From Lentisphaerota bacterium (GTDB lineage Bacteria; Verrucomicrobiota; Kiritimatiellia; UBA8416; JAIOPI01), in contig JAIOPI010000022.1 of the NCBI GenBank assembly GCA_021413965.1, positions 186,001-250,000 on the forward strand: a DNA stretch of 64,000 bases. The letters run 5' to 3'. The position numbers were made by a program, and so were the translations under genes. This document shows, piece after piece, positions 33,745 through 42,547 of the stretch; within the stretch, counting starts at the first letter, position 1; the number at the start of each line of letters is the position of its first letter. The notes beneath the pieces are model-generated. The model was not told the DNA's origin. It was given only the letters and a program-made list of their open reading frames with translations, and ran no database searches.

Positions 33745-34596
33745 TCAGCACGTGACGTGGCGACCTTCACCACCGAAGGCATGGAGGCGGATGGCGGGAT
33801 CGACAGTCCCCACGCTGACGGGTGCGTAGTGAAATTGAAGGGCGCGCCGGCGTAGATGGCTGGTGTTTGGCGGCGTACCATGGGCCAGCAAGCCGTCGAA
33901 AAAAAGCAGTCCGCCGGGCGGCAACGGGACGGCGACACAGGATTTTCCCATGATGTGTGTGTCGCAGATCTGCCAGTCCCGGCGGGTGAAATGCGGCTGC
34001 GGCCCCTCGCGATGCGAACCCGGCATCACATGCATGCACCCATTGGCCACCGTGACCTCATCAAGGGCAATCCAGACGCCCACCACGCGCGTATCCAGCG
34101 GATAGTCGAAGTAGGCCTTGTCCTGATGCCACGGTTTCTCGCGCCCGCCGCGCGGGGGCTTGATCAGCGCCATGTCCTGAAAGAGGCGCACGGGGCCACC
34201 CGCCAAACGTTCCACGGCCTGGATCAGGTGAGGATGCGAAGCGATCGCGTTCAGCCGTGGCTCAACCTTGACGAACGACATCAGTTTTCTGACGGCATCG
34301 AGCCGGGCCTCGCCTTGCGGCGGCTCCGCGCCCCCGAGCTGTCCTTCGAACTGGACCTGGTAGCCTTCAGGAACTGGCCGCAAAATGAGTTCCGTCAGCG
34401 CCTCGGTGCCCTGGCGCGCTTCTTCCAGCGTCAGCGCCTGCGTCACGGCCAGGTATCCCGACTCCTCATAACGGCGAATAGCCTCGTCGTCCAAATCGGA
34501 CAGGGAGCCGATGGCAACCGCGGTGGCCCTGGCCACATACAGCGCCGCGACATCCACATCCGCTTGCCTCACCGCCATCCCATCCTTCGTTTCCAT
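33745..34596 (-). CDS. Phytanoyl-CoA dioxygenase (PhyH) family protein
   Basis: A 283-residue Fe(II)/2-oxoglutarate-dependent oxygenase. The iron-binding HxD lies in KPWHQDKAYFDY, and the distal His plus the 2-oxoglutarate-binding Arg lie in LLAHGTPPNTSHLRRRALQF. The segment CMHVMPGSHREG is also typical. Length is normal for the family. Bacterial members hydroxylate diverse small molecules, so the substrate is unknown. The gene is followed upstream by tRNA-Arg, 36 bp away on the same strand. Confidence 0.9.
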   Translation of the reverse strand: METKDGMAVRQADVDVAALYVARATAVAIGSLSDLDDEAIRRYEESGYLAVTQALTLEEARQGTEALTELILRPVPEGYQVQFEGQLGGAEPPQGEARLDAVRKLMSFVKVEPRLNAIASHPHLIQAVERLAGGPVRLFQDMALIKPPRGGREKPWHQDKAYFDYPLDTRVVGVWIALDEVTVANGCMHVMPGSHREGPQPHFTRRDWQICDTHIMGKSCVAVPLPPGGLLFFDGLLAHGTPPNTSHLRRRALQFHYAPVSVGTVDPAIRLHAFGGEGRHVTC

Positions 34597-34631
34597 ACAG
34601 AAAATCCGCCTGCCCGCATCTTCATCTCCAT

Positions 34632-34708
34632 TGGCACCCCAGGCAGGGCTCGAACCTGCGACCGCGGGATTAGAAATCCCGTGCTCTATCCAGCTGAGCT
34701 ACTGGGGT
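34632..34708 (-). tRNA. tRNA-Arg (anticodon TCT)
   Basis: A 77-nt cloverleaf on minus: acceptor ACCCCAG paired with CTGGGGT, D arm TAGCTCAGCTGGATAGAGCA, anticodon stem CGGGA/TCCCG with loop TTTCTAA (TCT), T loop TTCGAGC, and encoded CCA. It reads AGA codons. Confidence 0.96.
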
Positions 34709-34795
34709 ATGACAACGCGCCCGCTACGATACCAAGGCCGGGGGGAGGCGACAAGTCAGGCCCGCGTTAAGCTTGTATTGTGCCTGCCGTTCGAT

Positions 34796-35620
34796 ATGTA
34801 CACCCGTGTGGATGCACCGCTACCAGCGCCGCCACGCCAGGCACCCGCGATCATTCTCCCCGGACTCGTCTCCATTACGTTCCGTGCGCTACCCGTGCCC
34901 GCCATCGTGGATCTGGCCCGTTCCGCCGGCCTGGCCGGTATCGAGTGGGGTGGCGATGTCCACGTGCCGCATGGCAACCTCGCCGCCGCCCGCGACGCCG
35001 CGACCTGCACGGCCCGCGCCGGTCTGCGCGTCGCGGCCTATGGCTCATACTACCGCGTCGGAAGCAGCGAGGAACGCGGTATGACCTTCGCCTCCGTCCT
35101 TGAAAGCGCCGTCGCGCTGGGGGCGCCTCTCATTCGCGTCTGGGCCGGGGATCGCGGCTCCACCGGGGCCGCGGTGACGCACTGGCAACATGTCATCGAC
35201 GACAGCCGCCGCATCGGCGACCTCGCGGCAGCGCGCGGCCTGCGGATTGTCTTCGAGTTTCATGGCGCCACCCTGACCGACACCCACCCGTCCGCCCTGC
35301 GACTGCTGCAAAGCGTCAACCATCCCGCCGTCTTCACCTACTGGCAACCGCCTGCCGGGATCCCGCGCGAGGAAGCGCAGGCCGGCCTCCGCGCCCTGCT
35401 CCCGTGGGTCCGCGGCCTGCACGTCTACCACTGGTCCCCCACCCATGAGGAACGCCACCCACTTGCGGAGGGGGCGGACGGCTGGTCACGCGTTCTGCAT
35501 GACGCGCGCGAAGCAGGCCACGACATGTACGCCCTGCTGGAATACGTGCGTGACGATGATCCCCGCCAGCTCGCCCCCGACGCCGCCACCCTCCGCCGCT
35601 GGCTCGCCGGCGGCGGCTGA
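34796..35620 (+). CDS. Sugar phosphate isomerase/epimerase-like TIM-barrel protein
   Basis: A 274-residue protein of the AP-endonuclease-2/xylose-isomerase-like TIM-barrel family. Barrel strands are visible as LAGIEWGGDVHVP (first metal-side Glu), PLIRVWAGDRG, LRIVFEFHGATLTD (Glu and His), and WVRGLHVYHW. These supply the acidic and His residues that bind a divalent metal in the family. Start ATG 34796 (MYTRVDAPLPAP) has no clear ribosome site, so a nearby start remains possible. It converges on the DUF218 gene with 3 bp between stops. The substrate is unknown; sugar or inositol-derivative isomerisation is typical of the family. Confidence 0.82.
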   Translation: MYTRVDAPLPAPPRQAPAIILPGLVSITFRALPVPAIVDLARSAGLAGIEWGGDVHVPHGNLAAARDAATCTARAGLRVAAYGSYYRVGSSEERGMTFASVLESAVALGAPLIRVWAGDRGSTGAAVTHWQHVIDDSRRIGDLAAARGLRIVFEFHGATLTDTHPSALRLLQSVNHPAVFTYWQPPAGIPREEAQAGLRALLPWVRGLHVYHWSPTHEERHPLAEGADGWSRVLHDAREAGHDMYALLEYVRDDDPRQLAPDAATLRRWLAGGG

Positions 35621-35623
35621 GGC

Positions 35624-36247
35624 TCAGGCCGCGACTCCCCCACGCCGGATACGATCCGACAGCCAGCGTTCAAACGACCCGCCACGGTCCACCGTGTGCA
35701 GGACGGTCAGGATCAACTCCACGAGGTGCTCGTGCACCACTTGCAGCGCCGGAGGTTCGCCTTTCCGAATGACCTCCAGCAAGGCACCCGCGCCCTCCCC
35801 TTCCGTGGCAAGTGCTGCCGATCGGGACGAACAAGCGCAAATCTCGGCCGCAATCCCAACCTCTCGAAAGTACCCCCGCGTACGTCGAGCGTGATACGCA
35901 TGCGTAACGACCAGAGGGCGCCGGCACCCGCGCCTGGCAAGCACGTCACGCACCCCTTCAACCTCCCGCGCCGTGCAGTTGCTCAGGGCTGGCGCGTCCA
36001 GCAGGTTATCCGGTACGCCAGCCCGCCTCGCCACGTCAGCCACCACCTCGGCGCCAGAGGCCGCGTAGCCCTCAATGTCATGCCCCTCGACACAGATCAG
36101 AGGCAGGCGCGCCCGGCTGGCCCGCCACAGCAGAACGGCAAACGCGGCGCGCGCTTCGAGTTCGCGGGGTGGACGTCCCGGCATCGGGCGCTTGCCCATC
36201 ACCACGAGGGCGTCGCATCCGCTATTCAAGAGGCTGCCGGCTGCCAT
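35624..36247 (-). CDS. YdcF/SanA-like DUF218 protein
   Basis: A 207-residue protein of the DUF218 (YdcF-like) family. The landmarks are ALVVMGKRP, RLPLICVEGHD, the NCTAREVEG segment that carries the family T-x-E pattern, and PLVVTHAYHARRT. Many members have a membrane anchor; none is obvious here. Start ATG 36247 (MAAGSLLNSG) has GAGG 6 bp upstream. A GTG four codons earlier (36259) is also open but has no ribosome site. E. coli SanA affects envelope permeability and YdcF binds S-adenosylmethionine, but the biochemical role is not settled. The gene follows the membrane protein gene by about 25 bp. Confidence 0.82.
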   Translation of the reverse strand: MAAGSLLNSGCDALVVMGKRPMPGRPPRELEARAAFAVLLWRASRARLPLICVEGHDIEGYAASGAEVVADVARRAGVPDNLLDAPALSNCTAREVEGVRDVLARRGCRRPLVVTHAYHARRTRGYFREVGIAAEICACSSRSAALATEGEGAGALLEVIRKGEPPALQVVHEHLVELILTVLHTVDRGGSFERWLSDRIRRGGVAA

Positions 36248-36272
36248 GGACTCCCTCACGCACAGGCGATGC

Positions 36273-37091
36273 TCAGACCATCTGATTCGGCACGGAGGCG
36301 GACGGTCGCTTGAACAAGAAGCTGCCGGCGATCGCGGCCGCCACGATCAGGATGGCCACCAGGAAGAATCGGCTGCCGCTGGCGCGCGGTTGAAGCACGG
36401 TGACCGTGGTCGATGCCACGGTCGTATAGTGCCGCCCCTCAGCATCGTATTCCAGGACCGCGTGCAACCCGTAACGGCTGTTCGGCAGGGCCGAAAAATT
36501 CTCCACGGTCAGCGGCACGGTGGCCGTCCCGGATCCGGGAACTGAAACCTCGCCGGTGGCGGGTCCCGCCAGCAACTCGCGCGGGGCGACCAGATGATAG
36601 CGCGCCGTGATGGCATCCGCATGGTCATTGCGGATTCGAAAGGCCATCGGCGTCTTGCCGCGGATGGACGTCTCGCTCAGGACCCCGAGCAGGTCCGACG
36701 GCTGCGCGTCCTCGGCCGTAACCTGCAGCACGCTGACCGTCGAAAACGGGTAGCCATTCAAGTCCTCGAAATTGACGACGACGATCACCGGATAGAGTCC
36801 ACGCAGTCCGGCCAGGGACAGCCCGACCGGCACGCCACGCGGCTCGGAGGGCGGCAGCGATTGAAGCGGCGGCGTTTCGACGATGGTCCCGTTGAAGTCG
36901 ACTCTGCCAACGATATTCTGCGCCGCCTCGTCACCGGCGTTCACGATCTCGACGACCAGGTTGGTGCCGTCCACCCGGCACGTCACCTGCATGGAGATGG
37001 TGCCACCCGAGGCGGGACGCACAGAGGCCAGCGCGACGCCAAAGGCCAGCGTCACCGCCGTTCGGGCCAGGGCCATGCAGGCGCACTTCAT
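36273..37091 (-). CDS. Exported type I membrane protein with CARDB-like beta domains
   Basis: A 272-residue protein. A signal peptide (ALARTAVTLAFGVALASVRP) is followed by about 200 residues of beta-strand sequence such as NLVVEIVNAGDEAAQNIVGR and GTATVPLTVENFSALPNS. These resemble CARDB or Fn3-like domains. A single C-terminal membrane helix (FFLVAILIVAAAIAGSFLF) ends in a short basic tail. The start is uncertain: ATG 37091 lacks a ribosome site and ATG 37076 is possible. It is divergent from tadA and upstream of the DUF218 gene on the same strand. No enzymatic motif is seen. Confidence 0.7.
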   Translation of the reverse strand: MKCACMALARTAVTLAFGVALASVRPASGGTISMQVTCRVDGTNLVVEIVNAGDEAAQNIVGRVDFNGTIVETPPLQSLPPSEPRGVPVGLSLAGLRGLYPVIVVVNFEDLNGYPFSTVSVLQVTAEDAQPSDLLGVLSETSIRGKTPMAFRIRNDHADAITARYHLVAPRELLAGPATGEVSVPGSGTATVPLTVENFSALPNSRYGLHAVLEYDAEGRHYTTVASTTVTVLQPRASGSRFFLVAILIVAAAIAGSFLFKRPSASVPNQMV

Positions 37092-37221
37092 GAGGAGCGA
37101 TGTTCCCGCATCACCCGTGCCGGGGCAAGCCGAATTCTGTGCCCGGAGGAAATGACGAGAGGCGATTCGGTGGTTGCGGCGGCCTGCCCGCTTTACTATT
37201 TTGCCCTCGCGAAAGGCGCCC

Positions 37222-37704
37222 ATGAAGGAACTGACATTCGAACAGCATGAACGGTACATGCAGGAAACCCTGCGGCTGGCACATTTGGCCCAGGAAGAGG
37301 GAGAAGTGCCGAACGGTTGCGTGATTGTCGACGCCGGGCAGGTGCGGCGGGCGGAGGCCGCCATTATTGGCCGGGCCTACAATCAGGTCGAGAAACTGCG
37401 CGATGCCACCGCCCATGCCGAAATGCTGGCCATCACACAGGCGACCGAAGCCCTCGATGACTGGCGGCTCACGGACACGATCATGTACATCACCAAGGAG
37501 CCCTGCGCCATGTGCGCGGGTGCCATCGTGCTGGCGCGCATCCCCCTGGTGGTTTATGGGCTTCCCGACCCGCAGCGCGGCGGCGTATCGGTCTTCAATC
37601 TGCTGGACCATCCCCGCCTGAATCACCGCTGCGAGGTCATCCCGGGCGTGCTCGAGGAGCCTTGCCGGGAACTTTTTCAGGAGTTCTTCCGCGATCGCCG
37701 GTGA
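37222..37704 (+). CDS. tadA: tRNA-specific adenosine deaminase (TadA family)
   Basis: A 160-residue zinc deaminase that converts A34 to inosine in tRNA-Arg(ACG). The zinc and proton-shuttle motifs are complete: HAE in ATAHAEMLAI and PCxxC in KEPCAMCAGAIVLARI. The family-typical RGGVSVFNLLDHPRLNH segment follows. Start ATG 37222 has GAAAGG upstream. Length is normal. It is the first plus-strand gene after a divergent 130-bp gap. Confidence 0.94.
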   Translation: MKELTFEQHERYMQETLRLAHLAQEEGEVPNGCVIVDAGQVRRAEAAIIGRAYNQVEKLRDATAHAEMLAITQATEALDDWRLTDTIMYITKEPCAMCAGAIVLARIPLVVYGLPDPQRGGVSVFNLLDHPRLNHRCEVIPGVLEEPCRELFQEFFRDRR

Positions 37705-37771
37705 TCGGCAGGCGCGCAGGCGCCGGTAGTCGTGCCCCCGCACGTGTCCGGTCACCCCCCGCCCACCCCGC

Positions 37772-38542
37772 CTACCGCCGGCTGGCACGGTCCAGCATGT
37801 CACGCTCCTGGCGGGTCAAGCTTCCCAGCCCCTCGGCCTTTATTTTCTCCAGGATGCGGTCCACGTCCACCGGATCCAGGGCGGCGTCCTCGGGCGCAGC
37901 CGGCGGCCACGGGGCACGGGGCGCCTGGCTGCGAATCCGACGCCCGTACCAGTAACCGCAGAGCCCACCCGACAGGTGAGCCGCGTGCGCGATGTTTCCA
38001 AAATTCCCCAGCAATAACAGGACCGTGCAGGCACCGTAGGCCAGCACCATGGTGCGCGCCTTCATGGTGATGGGGACGGGGATGGGGAAGATCATCAGGC
38101 TCAACTGCCGGTCTGGATCGACCGCCGCAAAGGCGGCCGCCACCCCGAATACGGCCCCCGAAGCGCCTATGCATAATCCCGCGCCAGAACCACTCAGCAC
38201 CAGCCAGCCAATCCCTCCCACGATGCCGGAGGCGACGTAGAGCAGGGCGAAGCGCAGCGTGCCGATCATCGCCTCCAAGTCACGGCCAAACGAGTAAAGG
38301 ACCACCATGTTCATCAGGATATGCAGGAAGCCGGCGTGCAGCAGCATGTAGGTGACCAACTGCCAGACCCACCCGTGTCCAAGCACCCCGTCCCGGCTCA
38401 GTCCGAGCGCCATGGTAATTCCGCCGTGCGCGCGGAAGTCCCCGAGCTGCTGCACGACAAACGCCACCACGGTAACCAGGACGATAGCGCGCACGGCGGG
38501 AAACGCCGATGGCGCATGGACACGTTGATAGGGTCCGTTCAT
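37772..38542 (-). CDS. Rhomboid-family intramembrane serine protease
   Basis: A 256-residue membrane protein with about six membrane helices. The catalytic dyad is intact: Ser in CIGASGAVFGVAAAF (GxSG motif) and His in IAHAAHLSGGLCGYWYG. The conserved Asn/His region HILMNMVVLYSFG is also present. The C-terminal tail DRILEKIKAEGLGSLTRQER is the short soluble segment common in PVC and Bacteroidetes rhomboids. Start ATG 38542 (MNGPYQRVHAPS) puts the first helix close to the N-terminus; the open frame continues further but looks non-coding. Cleavage targets are unknown. It lies 121 bp downstream of the TPR-like lipoprotein gene, at the end of the dcw block. Confidence 0.92.
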   Translation of the reverse strand: MNGPYQRVHAPSAFPAVRAIVLVTVVAFVVQQLGDFRAHGGITMALGLSRDGVLGHGWVWQLVTYMLLHAGFLHILMNMVVLYSFGRDLEAMIGTLRFALLYVASGIVGGIGWLVLSGSGAGLCIGASGAVFGVAAAFAAVDPDRQLSLMIFPIPVPITMKARTMVLAYGACTVLLLLGNFGNIAHAAHLSGGLCGYWYGRRIRSQAPRAPWPPAAPEDAALDPVDVDRILEKIKAEGLGSLTRQERDMLDRASRR

Positions 38543-38663
38543 GGATGAACTCACGTGATCTGACAACGTCAACCTGACCGCGTCGCACCGAGCCACCGCA
38601 TCGGACATGACATGCCCGGCGGCTTGAAATCCGACCTCTGGCTGTCCGCGATCCTCGGGCCAC

Positions 38664-40211
38664 TCACGGCACAATCGCGAGCCGGCCCAACTCATTGGTC
38701 ACCACTTGATATTCCCGGCTGCCCGCCGCCACATTCGTGAGGGCATTCGCGTAGTAGGTGAGCGCCTCGCGAAAGGACGCCGTCGCCTCGTTCGTGGCGC
38801 CTTGCTGCAGAAGGATATCACCGATGCGGCGCGCGTTAAAGCCCAGGGCCATATCGCGCGTGTAGCGCAGCCCCGAACTGGGGTCCGGAGCCGGGGCCGT
38901 CCACGTGCGGTCCACGTAACTCATGAAATCGCGAAAACGGGCGACGGCCTCGTCAAGCTGGCCGGCTTTCAGCGCCTGATGCGCGAGCACCTTGTTGCGC
39001 GCCATGGCGTGCCAGTCCGCGTCCCGGCCCGCCAGCCCGCCATCCAGCAGCGCCAGCACGCGCGCGTAGTCCTCCGCCATGAAGGCCACATCGAACTGCA
39101 GGGACCGGAGCGACTCCTGCTGCTCCGGTTGGGCCAGGCGTGGCGCCAACTGGTCTGATTGGGCCAGGGCCGTTTGCGCCAGGGCAATCTGATCCGCGCC
39201 CAATATGTCGTACAAAAATTCGCGGTAGAGCATGAGGAGAAACGACGGCGGCAACTCGCTTTGAATGGCCAGTCCCATCCGGTCCACCAGGGTCGCCGGC
39301 TGCTTCAGCCGCCGCGCCTGCAACAGCCATCGGTATGCGGCCTCGGCCTGCACACGCGGAGCCGCCTTCCCCGCCATGGCTTCGACGCACAACCGATCCA
39401 CGCGGCCTTCTTCGCCTGCGGCCGCCAGCGCATGCAAAAGCCCCGCCAGCGCATCACGCGCGGCCATCTCGTCGCCCAGCCCGTTCAAGACCTGCCACTT
39501 GGCCATGGCCGCATCCCACTGCCGCTCCGCCACGGCGAGCGAAACGTCGAAGATACCTGACAGGGCCGCCCATGCCGGTCGGCCGGCGCCCGCCGTCCGC
39601 AACTGCACCTGCAGGGCCGTCAGGCTCTCGTGATCGGATGCCCGCATCAACCGGTCGCCCAGCAGCATCACCAGGCGGCGCACATCAGGGCTGGGCTCGC
39701 CTTCCAGTAATGCCGGCATGCGCGCAAGGGCGGAGCGCAGGTCGCCCACTTCGATGCGTGCCAGCATGCCGTCCAGCGCCACCCGCCCAGCCAGCGCCGG
39801 CGAGAGGGACGGCCCGTCCAACGACTCGGTGCAGGCCAGCAGCGCCTGCCAGTGGCCATTGGTTGCCAGGTGGTTGGCAAGCACCGTGTAGCCACGGTCG
39901 GCGAGCGCGTCACCGCCGGATTGCGCCGCCATTATCCGCAGCGCCTTCGCGGCGGCTTCCGCCTGCCCTTTCTCGACCAGCAACTGCAGCCAAGCGGTGA
40001 ACAGCTGCGGGCGCTGTGCGTCCAGATCGGGTGCCGCGAGGGCGCGCTCGGCGATGCGCTGGGCCCCCGCCACATCGCCCCGCTCCAGCTTGGCCCGCGC
40101 CTGCGACATCACGGCATCGACGGTCTTCGGTTGGGCGCAGCCGGAGACCATGGCCAGCGCCATCATGAGGAACGAAACGATCAGGGTGTGCGACCAGTTG
40201 ATTCGGTGCAT
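38664..40211 (-). CDS. TPR-like repeat lipoprotein
   Basis: A 515-residue protein with a lipoprotein signal (TLIVSFLMMALAMVSGC). It is made almost wholly of alpha-helical repeats resembling tetratricopeptides, for example AGAQRIAERALAAPDLDAQ near the start and FREALTYYANALTNVA near the end. Such proteins scaffold envelope assemblies. It follows ftsW by 40 bp on the same strand and so seems to be the last gene of the division cluster in this genome. A link to cell-wall synthesis is inferred from position alone. Confidence 0.82.
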   Translation of the reverse strand: MHRINWSHTLIVSFLMMALAMVSGCAQPKTVDAVMSQARAKLERGDVAGAQRIAERALAAPDLDAQRPQLFTAWLQLLVEKGQAEAAAKALRIMAAQSGGDALADRGYTVLANHLATNGHWQALLACTESLDGPSLSPALAGRVALDGMLARIEVGDLRSALARMPALLEGEPSPDVRRLVMLLGDRLMRASDHESLTALQVQLRTAGAGRPAWAALSGIFDVSLAVAERQWDAAMAKWQVLNGLGDEMAARDALAGLLHALAAAGEEGRVDRLCVEAMAGKAAPRVQAEAAYRWLLQARRLKQPATLVDRMGLAIQSELPPSFLLMLYREFLYDILGADQIALAQTALAQSDQLAPRLAQPEQQESLRSLQFDVAFMAEDYARVLALLDGGLAGRDADWHAMARNKVLAHQALKAGQLDEAVARFRDFMSYVDRTWTAPAPDPSSGLRYTRDMALGFNARRIGDILLQQGATNEATASFREALTYYANALTNVAAGSREYQVVTNELGRLAIVP

Positions 40212-40251
40212 GATTCCAGACTCCCGCGTGCTTGGGCCGTGAACGCTATGG

Positions 40252-41352
40252 TCAGAAACTGTGCGTGCGATCCTTTACCGAGCGGCTGACTTCGTCCGGC
40301 TGTTCGCTGCCGGCATTGGCAATACTCAACAGCAGGGCCACGGACGTCAATGCGCCGACCAGGCTGGATCCGCCGTAGCTGATGAACGGCAGCGGGAGCC
40401 CTTTTGTGGGCAGGCACCCCGTCACCACGCCAATATTGATTCCCGCCTGCAGCACAAGCATGACCGTGAGCCCGAAGGCCGTCAGTCGGCCGAATGTGTC
40501 CGGGGCCCGGAAACTGATAAAGAGACCGGACACCATGATCGCCAGGAACAGGAGCAGCACCAGGCCGGTGGCCACCAGCCCCAGTTCCTCTCCCACGATG
40601 GCCAGAATGAAATCGGTATGCGCTTCGGGCAGGTAGTATTGTTTCTGAATGCTGTTGCCCAGCCCCGCCCCAAACAGGCCGCCCTTGATGAACGCCACTT
40701 TGGACTGCGCCAGGTGGTAGGCGGTAGCCGGGTACTTTTCCGGAAAGATGAACGCGAGCAGCCGCCCCAATCGCAATGGATCATGCAGGATGGCGAGGAA
40801 GAAGAGGCAAATCCCGGCCACCGCCGTGACCAGGAGAAAGCTGAAGCGCGTGCCCCCCGCGTACAAGATGAGCATCCCAACCATGCCACAGAGCAGGGTG
40901 GTGCCGAAATCGGGCTCCGCGATGAGGAGCACCAGGGTCAGTCCCAGCCCGGCCAAGGGGGCGAGCAGCCCCGTCTTCAGGTCCGTGGCGCGCCGCTCGA
41001 CCCGCGACATCCAGGCGGCCATGCCGACGACCAGCATGATCTTGGCAATTTCAGACGGCTGCAACCGGATCGGACCGATGCCGAGCCAGCGGTGACTGCC
41101 GCCCACTTTCACGCCGATGCCGGGCACAAACACCAGCACCAGCAGGGTCAGGGCCATCACCGAGAGCGGGACGACGAAACGCCGCAGCAGCCGGTAGTCC
41201 AGACGCGCCGCGCCATAGCTCAGCACCAACCCCACCACAAGCCAGAGCAACTGGCGGCGCAGGTAGAAGGAGGGATCGTGCAGCAGTTCGGTGGCACGCA
41301 CGCTGCTGGTGCTCGCCAGCATGACGATACCAAGCGCCAGCAAACAGGACAC
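40252..41352 (-). CDS. ftsW: FtsW peptidoglycan glycosyltransferase (SEDS family)
   Basis: A membrane protein of 366 residues from GTG 41352, with about ten helices. The SEDS motifs are present: GGSHRWLGIGPIRLQPSEIAK, AEPDFGTTLLCG, and the C-terminal PLPFISYGGSSLVGALTSVA. The dcw location supports FtsW over RodA; FtsW polymerises lipid II at the septum together with FtsI. The start is unclear. From GTG 41352 the first helix is truncated, while the in-frame sequence upstream (TIRTATTVLVVSVSCLLALG) completes it. A strong GGAGG (41395-41399) lies 9 bp before an ATT codon at 41385, which could be a rare start as in infC. Confidence 0.94.
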   Translation of the reverse strand: MSCLLALGIVMLASTSSVRATELLHDPSFYLRRQLLWLVVGLVLSYGAARLDYRLLRRFVVPLSVMALTLLVLVFVPGIGVKVGGSHRWLGIGPIRLQPSEIAKIMLVVGMAAWMSRVERRATDLKTGLLAPLAGLGLTLVLLIAEPDFGTTLLCGMVGMLILYAGGTRFSFLLVTAVAGICLFFLAILHDPLRLGRLLAFIFPEKYPATAYHLAQSKVAFIKGGLFGAGLGNSIQKQYYLPEAHTDFILAIVGEELGLVATGLVLLLFLAIMVSGLFISFRAPDTFGRLTAFGLTVMLVLQAGINIGVVTGCLPTKGLPLPFISYGGSSLVGALTSVALLLSIANAGSEQPDEVSRSVKDRTHSF

Positions 41353-41394
41353 ACTGACAACCAGGACTGTGGTAGCGGTCCGAATGGTAACTCG

Positions 41395-41399
41395 CCTCC
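41395..41399 (-). promoter_or_regulatory. Strong ribosome site that may set an ATT start for ftsW
   Basis: GGAGG on minus, 9 bp before an in-frame ATT (41385-41383). The next canonical start in the frame is GTG 41352, which has no ribosome site. The frame closes upstream at a TGA near 41410, so the start must lie in this short interval. Confidence 0.4.
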
Positions 41400-41554
41400 G
41401 CGCGGGACGCCCGGATCAGAATGCAGCGCTCCGCGCCGGATACAGACGCCAACAGCGCGCACTCTCCCGGGCAAAGTGCGCGCTGCCAGTTCTGCAACTG
41501 CGGTTGGCCGTGTCCGCCGCGCGGCCCGGGGCGAAACACGGCTGAGTCGCCCGC

Positions 41555-42547
41555 TTACTGCGGGACCGGAATCTTCAATTCCTGGCCCGGCGTGAGCGTG
41601 GTCCCGGTCAAGCCGTTGATCCGCTGCAGTTCCTCAACCTTCACGTCCCACATCAAACTGACATGGTACAGGTCTTCGCCTTGCTCCACCTTGTGCGTGC
41701 GGAAGGTGGTCGGGGCGGCAGAGGCCACCGGGGCCGCCGCCGTTCCGGCCGCATCCATACCGGGGAGCGCGGGGACGTCGGCGGACGGCGCCACATCGGC
41801 ATCGCCTTCACCCGTGGGAGTGGCGGCCGGTGCGGGCGCAACTTCAACGGGCGCCGGCGCCGCCTCAGGCGTGGCCACCGGTTCAGACACCGTCGCGGCC
41901 GGTTCCGAAGCACTGGCCTTCTTCCCGCCCGGGATCTTGAGCTTCTGCCCGACCGAGAGGCGGTCGCTCTTCAGCCCGTTGGCGTCCTTCAACGCCGCCA
42001 CCGTGGTGCCGTTGCGAACCGCAATGCGCGACAGGATGTCGCCCGACTTCACGACGTAGTCGCCCTCGCCGCCCGGGGCTGCCGCTGTGGACGCCTTGGG
42101 CGTGCTGGCCTTCTTGGCCACCGGCGCAGGCTTGGGCTTCTTGTGCGGCACCGGGGCGCTGAGATCCACCTTGCCCGGCAGTTTCAGTTCCTGACCGACC
42201 ACAATCTTGTTCGGGTTCGATATCCGGTTCAGCCCCATGAGTTCAGCCTTGCTCACATGGAAACGCGCCGCGATGAGCGAGATACTGTCGCCCTTCTGGA
42301 CCGTGTAGGGGGTCGTCTCGGACGGCCACGTCTTGACGGGCGGCTGCGCCACGGGCATCGTCGGCATCGGGGACGGCGCGGGAGTCGCCACCACCGGCTG
42401 GGCCACTTCCCCCGGCATCACCGGCTCGGGCGGCCGCGAACTCGTCGTCGGAGCGGTCGTCGTTCCGCATCCCTGCACGCACAAGATGCCGGCCACCACC
42501 ACACAATGCGCAACTACCACCGCACTAACTACCCATGACGTCTTCAT
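41555..42547 (-). CDS. Lipoprotein with three LysM domains
   Basis: A 330-residue protein with a signal ending in lipobox VQGC. It carries three LysM peptidoglycan-binding domains: [40 protein letters not shown] and [20 protein letters not shown]. Long Pro/Ala/Lys-rich linkers separate them. ATG 42547 is preceded by GAGGAGG at 6 bp and overlaps the murD end by 23 bp, so it is cotranscribed with murD. Proteins with only LysM domains usually act as scaffolds or activators of wall hydrolases. No catalytic domain is present. Its place inside the dcw cluster, between murD and ftsW, is unusual. Confidence 0.9.
   Translation of the reverse strand: MKTSWVVSAVVVAHCVVVAGILCVQGCGTTTAPTTSSRPPEPVMPGEVAQPVVATPAPSPMPTMPVAQPPVKTWPSETTPYTVQKGDSISLIAARFHVSKAELMGLNRISNPNKIVVGQELKLPGKVDLSAPVPHKKPKPAPVAKKASTPKASTAAAPGGEGDYVVKSGDILSRIAVRNGTTVAALKDANGLKSDRLSVGQKLKIPGGKKASASEPAATVSEPVATPEAAPAPVEVAPAPAATPTGEGDADVAPSADVPALPGMDAAGTAAAPVASAAPTTFRTHKVEQGEDLYHVSLMWDVKVEELQRINGLTGTTLTPGQELKIPVPQ

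Noticed and set aside
37126..37204. On minus, ACAGAATTCGGCTTG preceded by GCAAAATAG resembles the 3' end of RNase P RNA
   Set aside because: A full RNase P RNA would need about 300 nt upstream, which is the intact tadA gene, and no GAGGAAAGTCC 5' core is present. Probably coincidence.
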